Assembly: GCA_039640495.1 (NCBI GenBank) | Contig: CP046864.1 | Location: 1,116,001 to 1,180,000 of the forward strand | Source: Rhodobacteraceae bacterium IMCC1335 | Lineage (GTDB): Bacteria; Pseudomonadota; Alphaproteobacteria; Rhodobacterales; Rhodobacteraceae | Reading direction: 5' to 3' | DNA length: 64,000 nucleotides | Part shown: positions 1 to 8,630 of the stretch, piece after piece | Layout of the letters: each line of letters begins with the position of its first letter | How positions within the stretch are numbered: the first letter of the stretch is position 1 | Program-made: the position numbers and the translations under genes | Notes under the pieces: generated by a model | Told to the model about the DNA's origin: nothing | Database searches by the model: none | The model's input: only the letters and a program-made list of their open reading frames with translations

Positions 1-17
1 TTTGAAAAGGTCCAACA

Positions 18-197
18 ATGTCTGTGGTCCGCGCACATGATGATCGAACTGCGGGTTTGGCAAACCGTGCGGCACGCCGGGCGCGTAATGCCCGGGCTGA
101 AATTGCGATCGCTTTTTCATGTGGCGCGGCGCTTTGTGATCCGCGCAATTGCCTGCATGCCACAAAGCAAGATCGGAGCGCGGCATATGCGCTCTGA
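18..197 (+). CDS. possible small protein, 59 aa, unrecognised
   Basis: Short open frame with ATG at 18 and TGA at 195-197. It begins just after an in-frame stop at 3-5. A Shine-Dalgarno-like AAAGG sits 7 nt before the ATG, and the frame ends 11 nt inside the following transporter gene, which would allow translational coupling. The product is rich in Ala and Arg, with three Cys, and has no signal peptide or membrane segment. I recognise no family. Codon use looks plausible, but the frame is short and lies at the window edge, so it could be chance or part of a leader. Existence is uncertain. Confidence 0.25.
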   Translation: MSVVRAHDDRTAGLANRAARRARNARAEIAIAFSCGAALCDPRNCLHATKQDRSAAYAL

Positions 198-1050
198 CAG
201 TTTCATGGGCATCTGTTTTATGGCTTTTGGCATGTTTTTGTTTTCGGCTGTGGATACGATGACAAAGTTTTTATCTGATGGCATGCACCCGATTCAGATC
301 GTTTGGTTCCGCCAATTGGGGCTTCTATGCGGCGTCGTTGTATTTTTGCTATTACGCGGCCCGGCTTTTTTGGTGTCGAAGCAGCCGTTATTGCAGGTGA
401 TGCGCGGGGCAACAGCAGCAGGATCGGCCTGTTTATTTGTGATGGCTTTGCGCTACGTTCCGCTTGCTGATGCCGCAGCGGTCAGCTTCGTCGCCCCTTT
501 TATCGTGATCGTATTGGGGGTGAGTGTTCTGAAAGAAAAAGTTGGGCTGCGGCGTTGGATTTCGGTGATTTTGGGTTTTGTGGGAACCTTGGTTGTGATC
601 CGCCCGGGGCAGGATGTGTTGCATCCTGCGGTGTTTTTGGTGGTGGGCGCTGCGTTTTTCTTCGCCTGCCGGCAGGTGCTATCGCGGTTTTTAAGCCATG
701 CGGATCCAGTATCCACGACAGTGGCCTATACGGCGATTACCAGCATGAGTTTGATCACGTTGATGTTGCCCTTCGTATGGCGGATGCCGGATTTTTCAAG
801 CGATGGGCTGCTCTTGCTGGCGATGAGCATTCTGGCCGCTTTGGGTGAATTTTCGGTGATCAAAGCGCTGAGCCTTGCGCAAGCCGTTGTGGTGGCGCCG
901 GTGCAATATAGCTTGATTATCTGGAGCACCTTCTATGGATATTTGGTATTCGCGCAGATCCCCGATTTTTGGACTGCAATCGGCACGTTGATTATTGTGG
1001 CATCGGGTATTTATGCGCTGCGCCGCCAAGCGCTTAGCGAGGCAGCCTAG
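187..1050 (+). CDS. EamA/DMT-family membrane transporter
   Basis: Drug/metabolite transporter superfamily protein of the inner membrane, about 287 aa. The sequence is almost wholly hydrophobic, with about ten helices in two EamA repeats. A conserved Val-Pro-Leu-Ala-Asp-Ala stretch ends the first half, and a Pro-Val-Gln-Tyr motif lies near the start of the last helices. The frame opens upstream at 37, but those 50 residues are basic and non-transmembrane. The ATG at 187, with GGAG 9 nt before it, gives a normal family start just ahead of helix 1. Substrate is unknown; members export amino acids, nucleotides or other metabolites. It stands alone on the plus strand, 225 nt before dusA. Confidence 0.9.
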   Translation: MRSDSFMGICFMAFGMFLFSAVDTMTKFLSDGMHPIQIVWFRQLGLLCGVVVFLLLRGPAFLVSKQPLLQVMRGATAAGSACLFVMALRYVPLADAAAVSFVAPFIVIVLGVSVLKEKVGLRRWISVILGFVGTLVVIRPGQDVLHPAVFLVVGAAFFFACRQVLSRFLSHADPVSTTVAYTAITSMSLITLMLPFVWRMPDFSSDGLLLLAMSILAALGEFSVIKALSLAQAVVVAPVQYSLIIWSTFYGYLVFAQIPDFWTAIGTLIIVASGIYALRRQALSEAA

Positions 1051-1275
1051 CACTATTCAAGGGGATGTGTTGCAAACGCGCTGTGTGGATTGCCGGCAGC
1101 GGGCACGCCGATACGTGGGGATATGGTGCCCTGATTATGCAAGAGCTTCTGACAGCGTGGCAGATCGGCGCGGCTTTTGCGTGAAATCCGCATTAAAAGC
1201 GTCTCACCGCTTTGCTTGCAAAAAGGCGTATTCCTGCGTTAGGAGGATGGCACGCAAACCCTAGGATGTGTCTTT

Positions 1276-2286
1276 ATGCTTACGCGCCCCATGGCCTCTT
1301 CGCAGAATTTGCATCACGCGGCCCGGCTGAGCGTGGCGCCGATGATGGATTGGACGGATCGGCATTGCCGCTATTTGCATCGCTTATTGTGCCAGAATGC
1401 GCTGCTCTATACCGAAATGGTCACGGCGCCTGCATTGGTGCGCGGACGGGCCTTGCATTTGCTCGATTACCATCCGGCTGAACATCCGGTGGCGTTGCAA
1501 TTGGGGGGCTCGGACCCTTCTGAATTGGCAGAGGCTGCCAAACTGGGCGCCGAGGCCGGATATGATGAAATCAACCTCAATGTTGGATGCCCCTCTGACC
1601 GGGTACAATCGGGTCGCTTTGGCGCTGTATTGATGCGCGAACCCGGGCTTGTGGCTGAATGCTGCGCGGCCATGCGCTCTGCTGTGAATATTGAGGTTAC
1701 GGTCAAATGCCGGATCGGCGTTGATGATCAAATTCCCGAGCAGATACTGCCCGAGTTTTTGGCGCGTGTTTCAGGGGCGGGTATCGGGCGCTTTATCATC
1801 CATGCGCGTAAAGCTTGGCTAGAGGGCCTTAGCCCGAAAGAAAACCGCGATATCCCTCCGCTTGATTATGGTTTAGTGTTGCAGATGAAAGGCCTGTTTC
1901 CGGCGCTGCACTTGTCGATCAATGGCGGTGTAACCGCGTTGGATCAGGCGCAAAATTTCCTAGATGCGGGATTGGATGGGGTGATGATTGGCCGTGCGGC
2001 CTATCATCAGCCAACCGATCTTCTCGCCAATGCGGATGCTGTTATTTTCGGGCAGGATCGGGTAATAGATCCGGTCAATGTGGTGCATCAGATGATGCCC
2101 TATATCCATGCCCATATCGAAAATGGCGGGCGGCTTAATCAAATAACACGGCATATGTTGGGTCTGTTTACAGGCCGCCCAGGCGCCCGCGGATGGCGGC
2201 GGGTTTTATCCGAGCGCGCGCATTGCGATGGCCCCGAGCTGGTTTTAGAGGCGCTGCAACAAGTGATCGAGCGCGAAGCGGCTTAG
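1276..2286 (+). CDS. dusA: tRNA-dihydrouridine(20/20a) synthase DusA
   Basis: FMN- and NADPH-dependent enzyme that reduces uridine 20/20a in the tRNA D-loop; cytoplasmic. The 336-aa length fits DusA. Visible signatures are the N-terminal SVAPMMDWTDRHCR motif that lines the FMN pocket, the catalytic-loop motif NLNVGCPSDRVQSG with the active-site Cys, VKCRIGVDD, the FIIHARKAWLEGLSPKENR segment typical of the DusA subgroup, and the phosphate-binding LDGVMIGRAAY. AGGA lies 9 nt before the ATG at 1276. An in-frame ATG at 1291 is an alternative start. It is monocistronic, and ends convergently 48 nt from the PanE-like gene. Confidence 0.96.
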   Translation: MLTRPMASSQNLHHAARLSVAPMMDWTDRHCRYLHRLLCQNALLYTEMVTAPALVRGRALHLLDYHPAEHPVALQLGGSDPSELAEAAKLGAEAGYDEINLNVGCPSDRVQSGRFGAVLMREPGLVAECCAAMRSAVNIEVTVKCRIGVDDQIPEQILPEFLARVSGAGIGRFIIHARKAWLEGLSPKENRDIPPLDYGLVLQMKGLFPALHLSINGGVTALDQAQNFLDAGLDGVMIGRAAYHQPTDLLANADAVIFGQDRVIDPVNVVHQMMPYIHAHIENGGRLNQITRHMLGLFTGRPGARGWRRVLSERAHCDGPELVLEALQQVIEREAA

Positions 2287-2334
2287 CGGCCATTCACCTG
2301 CCGCCCGCGTGCCTGAAAAAACTGCTAAACCGGC

Positions 2335-3378
2335 TTACCCGCCCTCGGCTGGCACATAGGGGCTGTTAATCGCAGTTTCTATCGACTCTTGCTTGTCATA
2401 AAGCCCCAGAACGCTGCCTTGCAGGCGCACCAACGCGCTGATCGCGTTCAAGGTTGGCGTTTCTATTTCTAGGCGGCGGGCCAATTCCAGCACCGTGCTG
2501 GTCAGCGCATCCAATTCCATCGGGCGCCCCAATTCAACATCATGCCGTGTTGATGGTTTATGGCCTATAATATCGGCGCCGCCTTGGATGCGCCGCTCAA
2601 TATCCACATTGAACCGTGCGCCGACGGCCAAGCCCACTTTGCGGCATTCGATCATCGCATCACGGATCACCGCGCGGCTGGCAGGATCATTGCCAATCAG
2701 ATCCAAACTGGCGCCGGTCAGCGCTGAGACCGGGTTAAAAGAGCAATTGCCCCAAAGCTTGATCCAGATTTCATCGCGCAATCTGGGCTTTACGGGCGCG
2801 CGCAACCCCCCCGCGCGCAATAGCTCTGACAGTTTCATCACCCGCTCGCTGCGCTGACCATCAGGTTCGCCTAAGGTGAACCGATCGCCCGATTTTAATG
2901 TGATTTGGCCTGGTGCCGAAATTTCACAGGCAGGATAGACCACGCATCCAATCGCCCGCTCAGGGCCAAAGGCGGCCCATTGCATGCCCCCAGGATCCGA
3001 GGTTTCCAGCCATCGGTTTTCCATCGCGCTGTCGCTGCCCGCTTTGTAAAAATACCACCAAGGTATGCCATTCACCGCCGGGACCAGCGCCGTGTGCTCC
3101 GCCAGCAAAGGTTTGAACCGGTCGATCACAGGGGCGACGGAATGCGCTTTCAGAGCGCTGATCACATAATCTTGGCGGCCAAGCTCTTCGGGTGTGTCCG
3201 TGGCCCTCACAGGGAGGGTTTCGGCCACGCCTTCTTTTATCAGGGTGAGACCATTGTCGCGCAACCCCTCAAGATGCGGGCCTCTGGCAATCAGCGAGAC
3301 ATCCGCCCCTGCTTTGATCAACGCATGGGCCATGTAGCCGCCGATGGCGCCGGCACCAAATATGCATATTTTCGTCAT
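2335..3378 (-). CDS. 2-dehydropantoate 2-reductase family protein (PanE/ApbA-like)
   Basis: Ketopantoate reductase-family NADP(H) oxidoreductase, 347 aa. The N-terminal Rossmann motif GAGAIGGYMA is at residues 8-17. The family motif NGIPWWYF lies mid-protein, and the C-terminal helical domain carries a Lys-Leu-Trp-Gly-Asn-Cys-Ser-Phe-Asn-Pro stretch that supplies substrate-binding polar residues. It is somewhat longer than classical PanE (about 300 aa). It overlaps the end of the upstream acyl-CoA ligase gene by 4 nt (ATGA), so the two are translationally coupled. That pairing suggests a dedicated catabolic or modification step rather than pantothenate synthesis, but the true substrate cannot be read from sequence. 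Confidence 0.88.
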   Translation of the reverse strand: MTKICIFGAGAIGGYMAHALIKAGADVSLIARGPHLEGLRDNGLTLIKEGVAETLPVRATDTPEELGRQDYVISALKAHSVAPVIDRFKPLLAEHTALVPAVNGIPWWYFYKAGSDSAMENRWLETSDPGGMQWAAFGPERAIGCVVYPACEISAPGQITLKSGDRFTLGEPDGQRSERVMKLSELLRAGGLRAPVKPRLRDEIWIKLWGNCSFNPVSALTGASLDLIGNDPASRAVIRDAMIECRKVGLAVGARFNVDIERRIQGGADIIGHKPSTRHDVELGRPMELDALTSTVLELARRLEIETPTLNAISALVRLQGSVLGLYDKQESIETAINSPYVPAEGG

Positions 3379-4910
3379 GCGCTCTCAGCCAATCCAAGCT
3401 TTTCATGCAGGCCGATCCGTTGCAATTTACCGGTTGCACCTTTTGGAATCTCATCCAAGATCAGAATCTTACGGGGCACTTTAAACGCGGCAAGCCGCTC
3501 TTGCGTGAATTTGCGGATCTCTGCCGCTTCAATATCAGCATTGTCGCGCAGCACCACTGCAGCGGCCACATCTTCGCCAAGTTTTGGATGTGGCAGCGCA
3601 AAAGTAACGGCCTGCGCTACAGCAGGATGGTCCATTAAAACCTCATCCACTTCGCGGGGCGAAATTTTTTCTCCACCGCGATTGATGATTTCTTTTAACC
3701 GGCCGGTCAGCCATAAATATCCCTCTGCGTCTAAATGACCTTGATCGCCGGTGCGAAACCAGCGATGGCCCTCAGCTTCAAAAAAGCTTTTGGCATTGGC
3801 GTCGGGGTTGCTTTCATATCCGGGGGTGACGTTGGGGCCGGAAATTACGATTTCTCCCAGATCTTCAATCAAATGATCTTCGCTTTCCGAGGCAATGCGC
3901 ACCATCGGGCCTGCTGCGATACCCACGCATCCCGGTTTCTGCGCGCGCGGTGGCAACGGGTTTGAACACATTTGATGGGCTGCCTCGGTCATACCATAGC
4001 CTTCGATCACCGGCGCGTTGAAGGTTTTGACCAATTCGTCAAAAACTTGCGGTGGCAAGGAAGCAGAGGACGAGCGCAGAAACCTGAGGCCAACCTCGGT
4101 AATCACATCTGCGTTGCGCGCCGCGCGTGACAGGATCGCTTGGTGCATCGTGGGAACCGCCGTGTACCATGTTGGTTGAACCTCTTTCATCAACCCAAAG
4201 AATTTCAAAGCGTCAAACCCGGCTGTACAGCTGACGCTGGCGCCCGCGCAAAGCGATGCAGTAACAGCGGCAACCAGACCATGGATGTGAAACAGCGGCA
4301 TAACGTTCAAGCAGCGATCCGCGCCGCTTAATGCAAGCGAGCTGGCAATATGGTGCCCGCTGGCGGTCAGGTTGCGGTGAAGCAAAGGCACAATTTTTGG
4401 CCGCGAGGTGGTGCCCGATGTGTGCAGGATCAAAGCAATATCATCGGCTTGGGCGGGCACAGGTTCCGGAGCAGCAGTTGCGCTGGCTAGCGCAGAGCCG
4501 CGTAAAGAGAAAACGCCGGCTGGGCTGGCATCAGAACTGTGTAGGCGAAGGATTTTAATTCCAAGCTTGTCAGCGGCTTCAACGGCCGGCCCGTCATCAT
4601 CGGCCATCACGACCAAGGCTTTTGCCTTCAAATCTTCCATATAAAAAGCGTATTCATCGCGCTTATAGGCCGGGTTCAGCGGCGCGGTCACGCACCATTG
4701 CGCGATGGTCACAAATGCCGACGCCATTTCAGGGCCGTTTGGCAGCACGATCGCAACGCGATCTCCGCGTCCAAGCCCAAAACCGGCAAGCTGGGCTCCA
4801 ATGGTTTGGGACAGCTTTCTCAATTCGTCAAAATGCATCCAAGGGCGATTTGGCGCACCTAAGGCCGGGGATGCACCTGGCGCTGATGCGAGCATTTCTT
4901 GTAGGGTCAT
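3375..4910 (-). CDS. AMP-dependent acyl-CoA synthetase/ligase
   Basis: ANL-superfamily ligase, 511 aa, that adenylates a carboxylate and transfers the acyl group to CoA. Motifs in order: the ATP P-loop LILHTSGTTSRPK, the A5 motif EGYGMTEAAH, the A7-A8 hinge WFRTGDQGHL followed by GRLKEIINRGGEKISP, and the C-terminal catalytic Lys in PKGATGKLQR. Overall it resembles the short-chain/oxalate-CoA ligase branch more than long-chain FadD, but substrate assignment is inference. It is first gene of a two-gene unit with the PanE-like reductase (4-nt overlap). The 155-nt upstream region is divergent with the TSUP gene and probably holds both promoters. Confidence 0.9.
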   Translation of the reverse strand: MTLQEMLASAPGASPALGAPNRPWMHFDELRKLSQTIGAQLAGFGLGRGDRVAIVLPNGPEMASAFVTIAQWCVTAPLNPAYKRDEYAFYMEDLKAKALVVMADDDGPAVEAADKLGIKILRLHSSDASPAGVFSLRGSALASATAAPEPVPAQADDIALILHTSGTTSRPKIVPLLHRNLTASGHHIASSLALSGADRCLNVMPLFHIHGLVAAVTASLCAGASVSCTAGFDALKFFGLMKEVQPTWYTAVPTMHQAILSRAARNADVITEVGLRFLRSSSASLPPQVFDELVKTFNAPVIEGYGMTEAAHQMCSNPLPPRAQKPGCVGIAAGPMVRIASESEDHLIEDLGEIVISGPNVTPGYESNPDANAKSFFEAEGHRWFRTGDQGHLDAEGYLWLTGRLKEIINRGGEKISPREVDEVLMDHPAVAQAVTFALPHPKLGEDVAAAVVLRDNADIEAAEIRKFTQERLAAFKVPRKILILDEIPKGATGKLQRIGLHEKLGLAESA

Positions 4911-5065
4911 GTGGGCTCCGGCTTGTTGCTTATGGTCTCAATTCTCAGGAAGATAACGCGCAAAGTAAAGACTGCAAGGTAAAGCATTTATTTTGTTTCG
5001 AAATGCATCAAATGCCCAGCGGGCTGAATTTTTCGCTGTCACGGTAGGGGTTTTGAAGGTAAGCG

Positions 5066-5908
5066 TTGCAAGCCTCGGGTATTAAACGAAAATATGTGAC
5101 TATGCTGGAAATGTTTATCTTGCTGTCGGTGGTGGGTGCCTTTGCGGGCCTGCTGGCTGGATTATTTGGCGTGGGCGGCGGCATGGTTCTGGTACCGGCG
5201 TTTTTTTACAGTTTCACCGGCCTTGGTTATGCGGGCGATGATACGATGCAGGTGTGCTTGGCCACTTCTTTGGCGACGATCGTCGTTACCTCATTACGCT
5301 CTTTGATCAGCCACCATCGCCAGGCTGGTGTTGATTGGGAGCTGCTGAAACTTTGGGCCCCGGGGATCGCGCTGGGTGCGGTGTTTGGGGTGCTGTTCGC
5401 AACGCAATTGCGATCGATCACCTTGCAGTGGATTTTTGGTGGTTTTGGTTTGTTTATTGGATTTTATATGGTTTTTGGCCGCTCGGATTGGACCCTTGGC
5501 ACGAAAATGCCATCTGGATGGGCCCGGGCTCTCTTATCGCCGATGATTGGATTCATATCAGTTTTGATGGGCATTGGTGGTGGCAGTCTGGGCGTGCCGC
5601 TGATGACGCTTCATGGAAAAACCATTCACCAAGCCGTTGCCACCTCATCCGGCTTTGGTTTGTTGATTGCGGCGCCCTCGGTGGTGTCTTTCTTCTTTGT
5701 TGATATTGAGGCGGCCTCACGCCCCCCCTATTCGCTGGGGGCAGTGAATCTTGTGGCTTTTGGATTGATCATTGCCATGACGTTGATCACCACGCCTTTG
5801 GGCGTGCGTTTGGCGCATAGGTTAGACGCTACAAAATTGCGCCGTATTTTTGCAATATTCATTTGCGCCGTGGCATTGAACATGCTGCGCAAAGCGATCG
5901 GATATTAA
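5066..5908 (+). CDS. TSUP-family (TauE/SafE) anion exporter/transporter
   Basis: Inner-membrane transporter of the sulfite exporter TauE/SafE family, about 270-280 aa with roughly eight helices in two repeats. The first repeat carries GLLAGLFGVGGGMVLVP and the second LMGIGGGSLGVPL, both family hallmarks. Members move sulfite, sulfoacetate, thiosulfate or related anions; the substrate here is unknown. The start is ambiguous: TTG at 5066 has GAAGG 6 nt upstream, while ATG at 5102 begins right before helix 1 but lacks a clear ribosome binding site. I favour the TTG on spacing. It is divergent from the acyl-CoA ligase. A second TSUP gene occurs at 46227. Confidence 0.9.
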   Translation: MQASGIKRKYVTMLEMFILLSVVGAFAGLLAGLFGVGGGMVLVPAFFYSFTGLGYAGDDTMQVCLATSLATIVVTSLRSLISHHRQAGVDWELLKLWAPGIALGAVFGVLFATQLRSITLQWIFGGFGLFIGFYMVFGRSDWTLGTKMPSGWARALLSPMIGFISVLMGIGGGSLGVPLMTLHGKTIHQAVATSSGFGLLIAAPSVVSFFFVDIEAASRPPYSLGAVNLVAFGLIIAMTLITTPLGVRLAHRLDATKLRRIFAIFICAVALNMLRKAIGY

Positions 5909-6072
5909 GATTTTCGGAACCCCAATAAGGTCTTTTCTAGCCTTTAAGAAAAATACCCCGAGGCGCCCAATAGTTTGATGATCGCGGGTCTAGGCGCAAC
6001 AGCGTGCGGAGGCATGAGGAATGAGTGAGATATTTTCTCTAGTGAAACCCCAGCCCGTTTTAGGAGGTTTGT

Positions 6073-6390
6073 ATGAAATATCTCATCGCCCTGTTCTTGT
6101 TTGTCAGCCCTGGTTTTGCCTGTGAACACCGATCGTCATTTCTACACAAAATGCCTGATTTCCAATTGCTATTCTGGGGTTTATCGAGTCAAGGGACATT
6201 GGTCGAAATTTATCAAAACGATAAATCCCGCGCGTGGTTTGCCTCCGTGACTGATGCGAGGGGTAAGATGTGCATTGTCTCGCAAGGGCAAGGGTTTTCA
6301 ACGATTTCGCCGCGCGTGTCTGCAGGTTTTAGGAAGACACGGATCGCAGGTTTCACTCTGTTTTCAAAGCAGATTGATCTCAAAGATTGA
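6073..6390 (+). CDS. small secreted protein, function unknown (105 aa)
   Basis: A strong ribosome binding site (AGGAGG, 6 nt before ATG) supports this gene. Residues 1-17 form a signal peptide: Met-Lys, a hydrophobic run, then Phe-Ala-Cys at the expected cleavage point. The Cys could be mature residue 1 or a lipobox-like Cys, but no classical Leu-Ala-Gly-Cys is present. The mature part is about 88 aa, with one further Cys and a central WFASVTDARGKMCIVSQG segment, consistent with a small disulfide-bonded periplasmic domain. I recall no named family. It is isolated between the TSUP transporter and the convergent chemosensory operon. Confidence 0.75.
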   Translation: MKYLIALFLFVSPGFACEHRSSFLHKMPDFQLLFWGLSSQGTLVEIYQNDKSRAWFASVTDARGKMCIVSQGQGFSTISPRVSAGFRKTRIAGFTLFSKQIDLKD

Positions 6391-6653
6391 CGAAAGCTGT
6401 GGCTTTGGTGGGCGAACTGTCGCTTAGCATCGCATTGTTGCGGGGGCATAGCCACAGGAGCAAACAGCATGCGTTCGCTCTGGTAGTGTGGCGTCTTTGG
6501 GCTTGCCCGTGCATTGCTCAGGGGGCGGCCTGTTCGGTTACATTGGGGTTTTATTCCCTCGAAGATGCCGCTTAGTAAAACGCGGCGGACATACATCATT
6601 TCGCCGCCATACATGGGACTGATCCAACATAACTGGGTCACTCTGAGCAGCGG
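6391..6653. other. 263-nt convergent intergenic region, no gene seen
   Basis: This lies between the small secreted protein gene (plus) and cheB (minus), both of which end here. Short open frames cross it in several frames but none has a ribosome binding site or a recognisable product. I found no strong hairpin followed by a T-run on either strand, so how the chemosensory transcript ends is not obvious from sequence. Confidence 0.5.
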
Positions 6654-7754
6654 TTATGGGTGCAAAATTTCTGCGGCAATATCTTGCAGCTTCACAACTT
6701 TATCACTGGCGCCAAGATCAATCGCGGCTTTTGGCATGCCAAATACCACGGATGTTGTTTCATCCTGCGCAACGGTTTTCCCACCTGCATCTTTGATTTG
6801 CAACAAGCCTTTTGCCCCATCGCGCCCCATTCCGGTCATTAAAATGCCCATTGCATGTTGCTTTGCGGCGGTTGCAACAGAAAAAAACAGCCGGTCCACC
6901 GACGGGCAATGCCCATTCACCAAATCGCCTTGCGTGACCTTAACCCAATAGCCTGCGCCCCTTTTTTGCACCTCAAGATGCTTGCCGCCACAGGCGATAA
7001 TGGCCTGCCCTTGGCGTACCGGTAGATGATCGGTGGCTTCTAAAACATCGATGCTGCACAATGTGTCCAACCGGTCTGCAAAGGCTTTGGTAAAGCTTGA
7101 TGGCATATGGACAACGGCAACGATGCCGGGGCAGGTTCTGGGCAAGGCGGATAACACGCTCATCAAGGCGCTGGTTCCCCCGGTTGAAGTGCCAATGGCG
7201 ACCAAATTTTTTTGATTTTTTGAGGAAACTGTGCCGCGCGGCGGTTTGGGCATCGTTTGCGGTTCGGGGATTGACGGCAGAGGGAAAGGGCGTATTGGCA
7301 CCGGATCCTGCTCCACTATCGGCGAAGCGGCGGTGGGTTTTGCCCGTAATGGCCGGGTGGGGGCATGCGATAAAAACCATATTTTTTCTTCAATTTGAGG
7401 CAATAAAAACCGAATATTTCGCATCAGGTTGCGCTCTGGTTTGATCAAATAATCAGCATGCCGTGATTTTAACGAGAGATTTCTATCGGAAAGCGTTGAT
7501 AGCAATTCGGGGGCCAGCAAGAATAGCGTTGGAATTTTTGTTTCGCCTTTTGCTTTGTCGAGGGCAGAGATAATATCAAGCGTGTGAACGTCGAGATTTA
7601 ACAAAATAACATCGGGCGTGCGTTTTGCAAAATAGCGCAGCACGCGGCTGGCATTGCAAGGCATTGCCGTCGCCTCTATCAAGCCTGTCGATAAAAAATA
7701 TTGGCTCAGGGCTTTGCGGATGATCGCGTCAGAGGCGATGATAACGAGCTTCAT
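6654..7754 (-). CDS. cheB: CheB-type protein-glutamate methylesterase with degenerate receiver
   Basis: Removes methyl groups from (and can deamidate) chemoreceptor glutamates; cytoplasmic, 366 aa. Residues 1-120 are receiver-like, 130-180 a Pro-rich linker, and 183-365 the methylesterase domain. The catalytic triad is intact: Ser190 in GTSTGG, His216 in VVHMP, Asp312 in MGRDG. The receiver lacks normal phosphorylation chemistry: the phospho-acceptor position in PDVILLNLDV is Asn53 rather than Asp, and only one residue of the acidic pair (Asp9) remains, while LIKP keeps the conserved Lys. So regulation by CheA phosphorylation looks lost or altered (inference). It is the last gene of the seven-gene operon, 6 nt after cheR. 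Confidence 0.92.
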   Translation of the reverse strand: MKLVIIASDAIIRKALSQYFLSTGLIEATAMPCNASRVLRYFAKRTPDVILLNLDVHTLDIISALDKAKGETKIPTLFLLAPELLSTLSDRNLSLKSRHADYLIKPERNLMRNIRFLLPQIEEKIWFLSHAPTRPLRAKPTAASPIVEQDPVPIRPFPLPSIPEPQTMPKPPRGTVSSKNQKNLVAIGTSTGGTSALMSVLSALPRTCPGIVAVVHMPSSFTKAFADRLDTLCSIDVLEATDHLPVRQGQAIIACGGKHLEVQKRGAGYWVKVTQGDLVNGHCPSVDRLFFSVATAAKQHAMGILMTGMGRDGAKGLLQIKDAGGKTVAQDETTSVVFGMPKAAIDLGASDKVVKLQDIAAEILHP

Positions 7755-7760
7755 AAAAAT

Positions 7761-8630
7761 TCAGGCCCTAAGGAAGATCTGGATGTTTTCGAAAGACCGC
7801 CGGCGCAACTTGTTGCAAGCCCTTTGGCATTTTATATTCACTTCAGACAGGCCGATAAAAAGAAACCCCCCCGGCTCTAACGCGTTAAAAATGTTTTCCA
7901 AAAGCGTTACGCGACGAGCTTCGCTGAAGTATAAAATCACATTTCGGCAAAAAATGATGTGGAAACGCTGCTTGAATGGAAATTTTGCACTGGCGAGATT
8001 AAACCAGCGGAATAAGATTTTTTTCCGCACCTTTTTGATAAACTGGAACCTGTCTTCGCCTTGTTTATGGGTGTAGGATTGGAAAATCTGCGGCGCTATT
8101 TTTTGCAAACGTTCATTTTGAAATTGCCCCGAATAGCCTTTGCGCAGCATTTCGCTTGAGATATCTGTGGCCAGCACCCCGGCCTGCATCTCCCAGAATG
8201 GATCTCCATAATATTGATGCGCTGCAAATAAGAGCGAAAATGCCTCTTCGCCAGACGCGGCTGCCGCGCTCCACATGCGCAGCTGACGGTCTGGGCGGGG
8301 CAGCTGAACGGGCGCGATGGCGGGCAAAGCAGTTTGGGATAAATAGTTAAAATGGGCGTTTTCGCGAAAAAATGACGTATGGTTCACGGTGAAAATATCG
8401 GTCAGAGGTTGGAAAGCGCTGGTGGCTTTTGTTTCTTGCCAAAGCGATATTGTGCGCGCCAGATCGGTAACCCCGTGCTCATTGAAAAACTGCAAACTGC
8501 GCGTTTTTGCAACAGGGGGAATGGTTTTGGGCAGCACCAAGCCAAACAGGTTCAAGAACAGCGCTTTGATCAGCGCATAGTCCTGCGTGCTTAGGTCTTG
8601 CATGGGGGTTATTGGGCGTTCCAGTCCCAT
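7761..8630 (-). CDS. cheR: CheR-type chemoreceptor methyltransferase
   Basis: S-adenosylmethionine-dependent methyltransferase that methylates receptor glutamates. An N-terminal helical domain is followed by the Rossmann domain with TVNHTSFFRE, the SAM-binding MWSAAAASGEEAFSLL, the ATDIS strand end, HIIFCRNVILYF and the C-terminal EPGGFLFIGLSE. A beta-subdomain-like insertion precedes the FCRN motif; in other CheR proteins this element docks a receptor C-terminal pentapeptide. The start is uncertain: TTG 8642, ATG 8630 and ATG 8603 are in frame. ATG 8630 has an AGG close upstream and overlaps the cyclase gene by 22 nt; 8603 would leave a 5-nt gap. Sixth gene of the operon. Confidence 0.93.
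   Translation of the reverse strand: MGLERPITPMQDLSTQDYALIKALFLNLFGLVLPKTIPPVAKTRSLQFFNEHGVTDLARTISLWQETKATSAFQPLTDIFTVNHTSFFRENAHFNYLSQTALPAIAPVQLPRPDRQLRMWSAAAASGEEAFSLLFAAHQYYGDPFWEMQAGVLATDISSEMLRKGYSGQFQNERLQKIAPQIFQSYTHKQGEDRFQFIKKVRKKILFRWFNLASAKFPFKQRFHIIFCRNVILYFSEARRVTLLENIFNALEPGGFLFIGLSEVNIKCQRACNKLRRRSFENIQIFLRA

Noticed and set aside
1051-1275. Short frames between the EamA gene and dusA (for example ATG at 1065, about 40 codons)
   Set aside because: Ribosome binding site badly spaced and product unfamiliar; not enough to call a gene.
2905-3738. 277-codon plus-strand frame across the panE/ligase junction
   Set aside because: Lies fully antisense to two well-supported genes, and its product has no recognisable domain.
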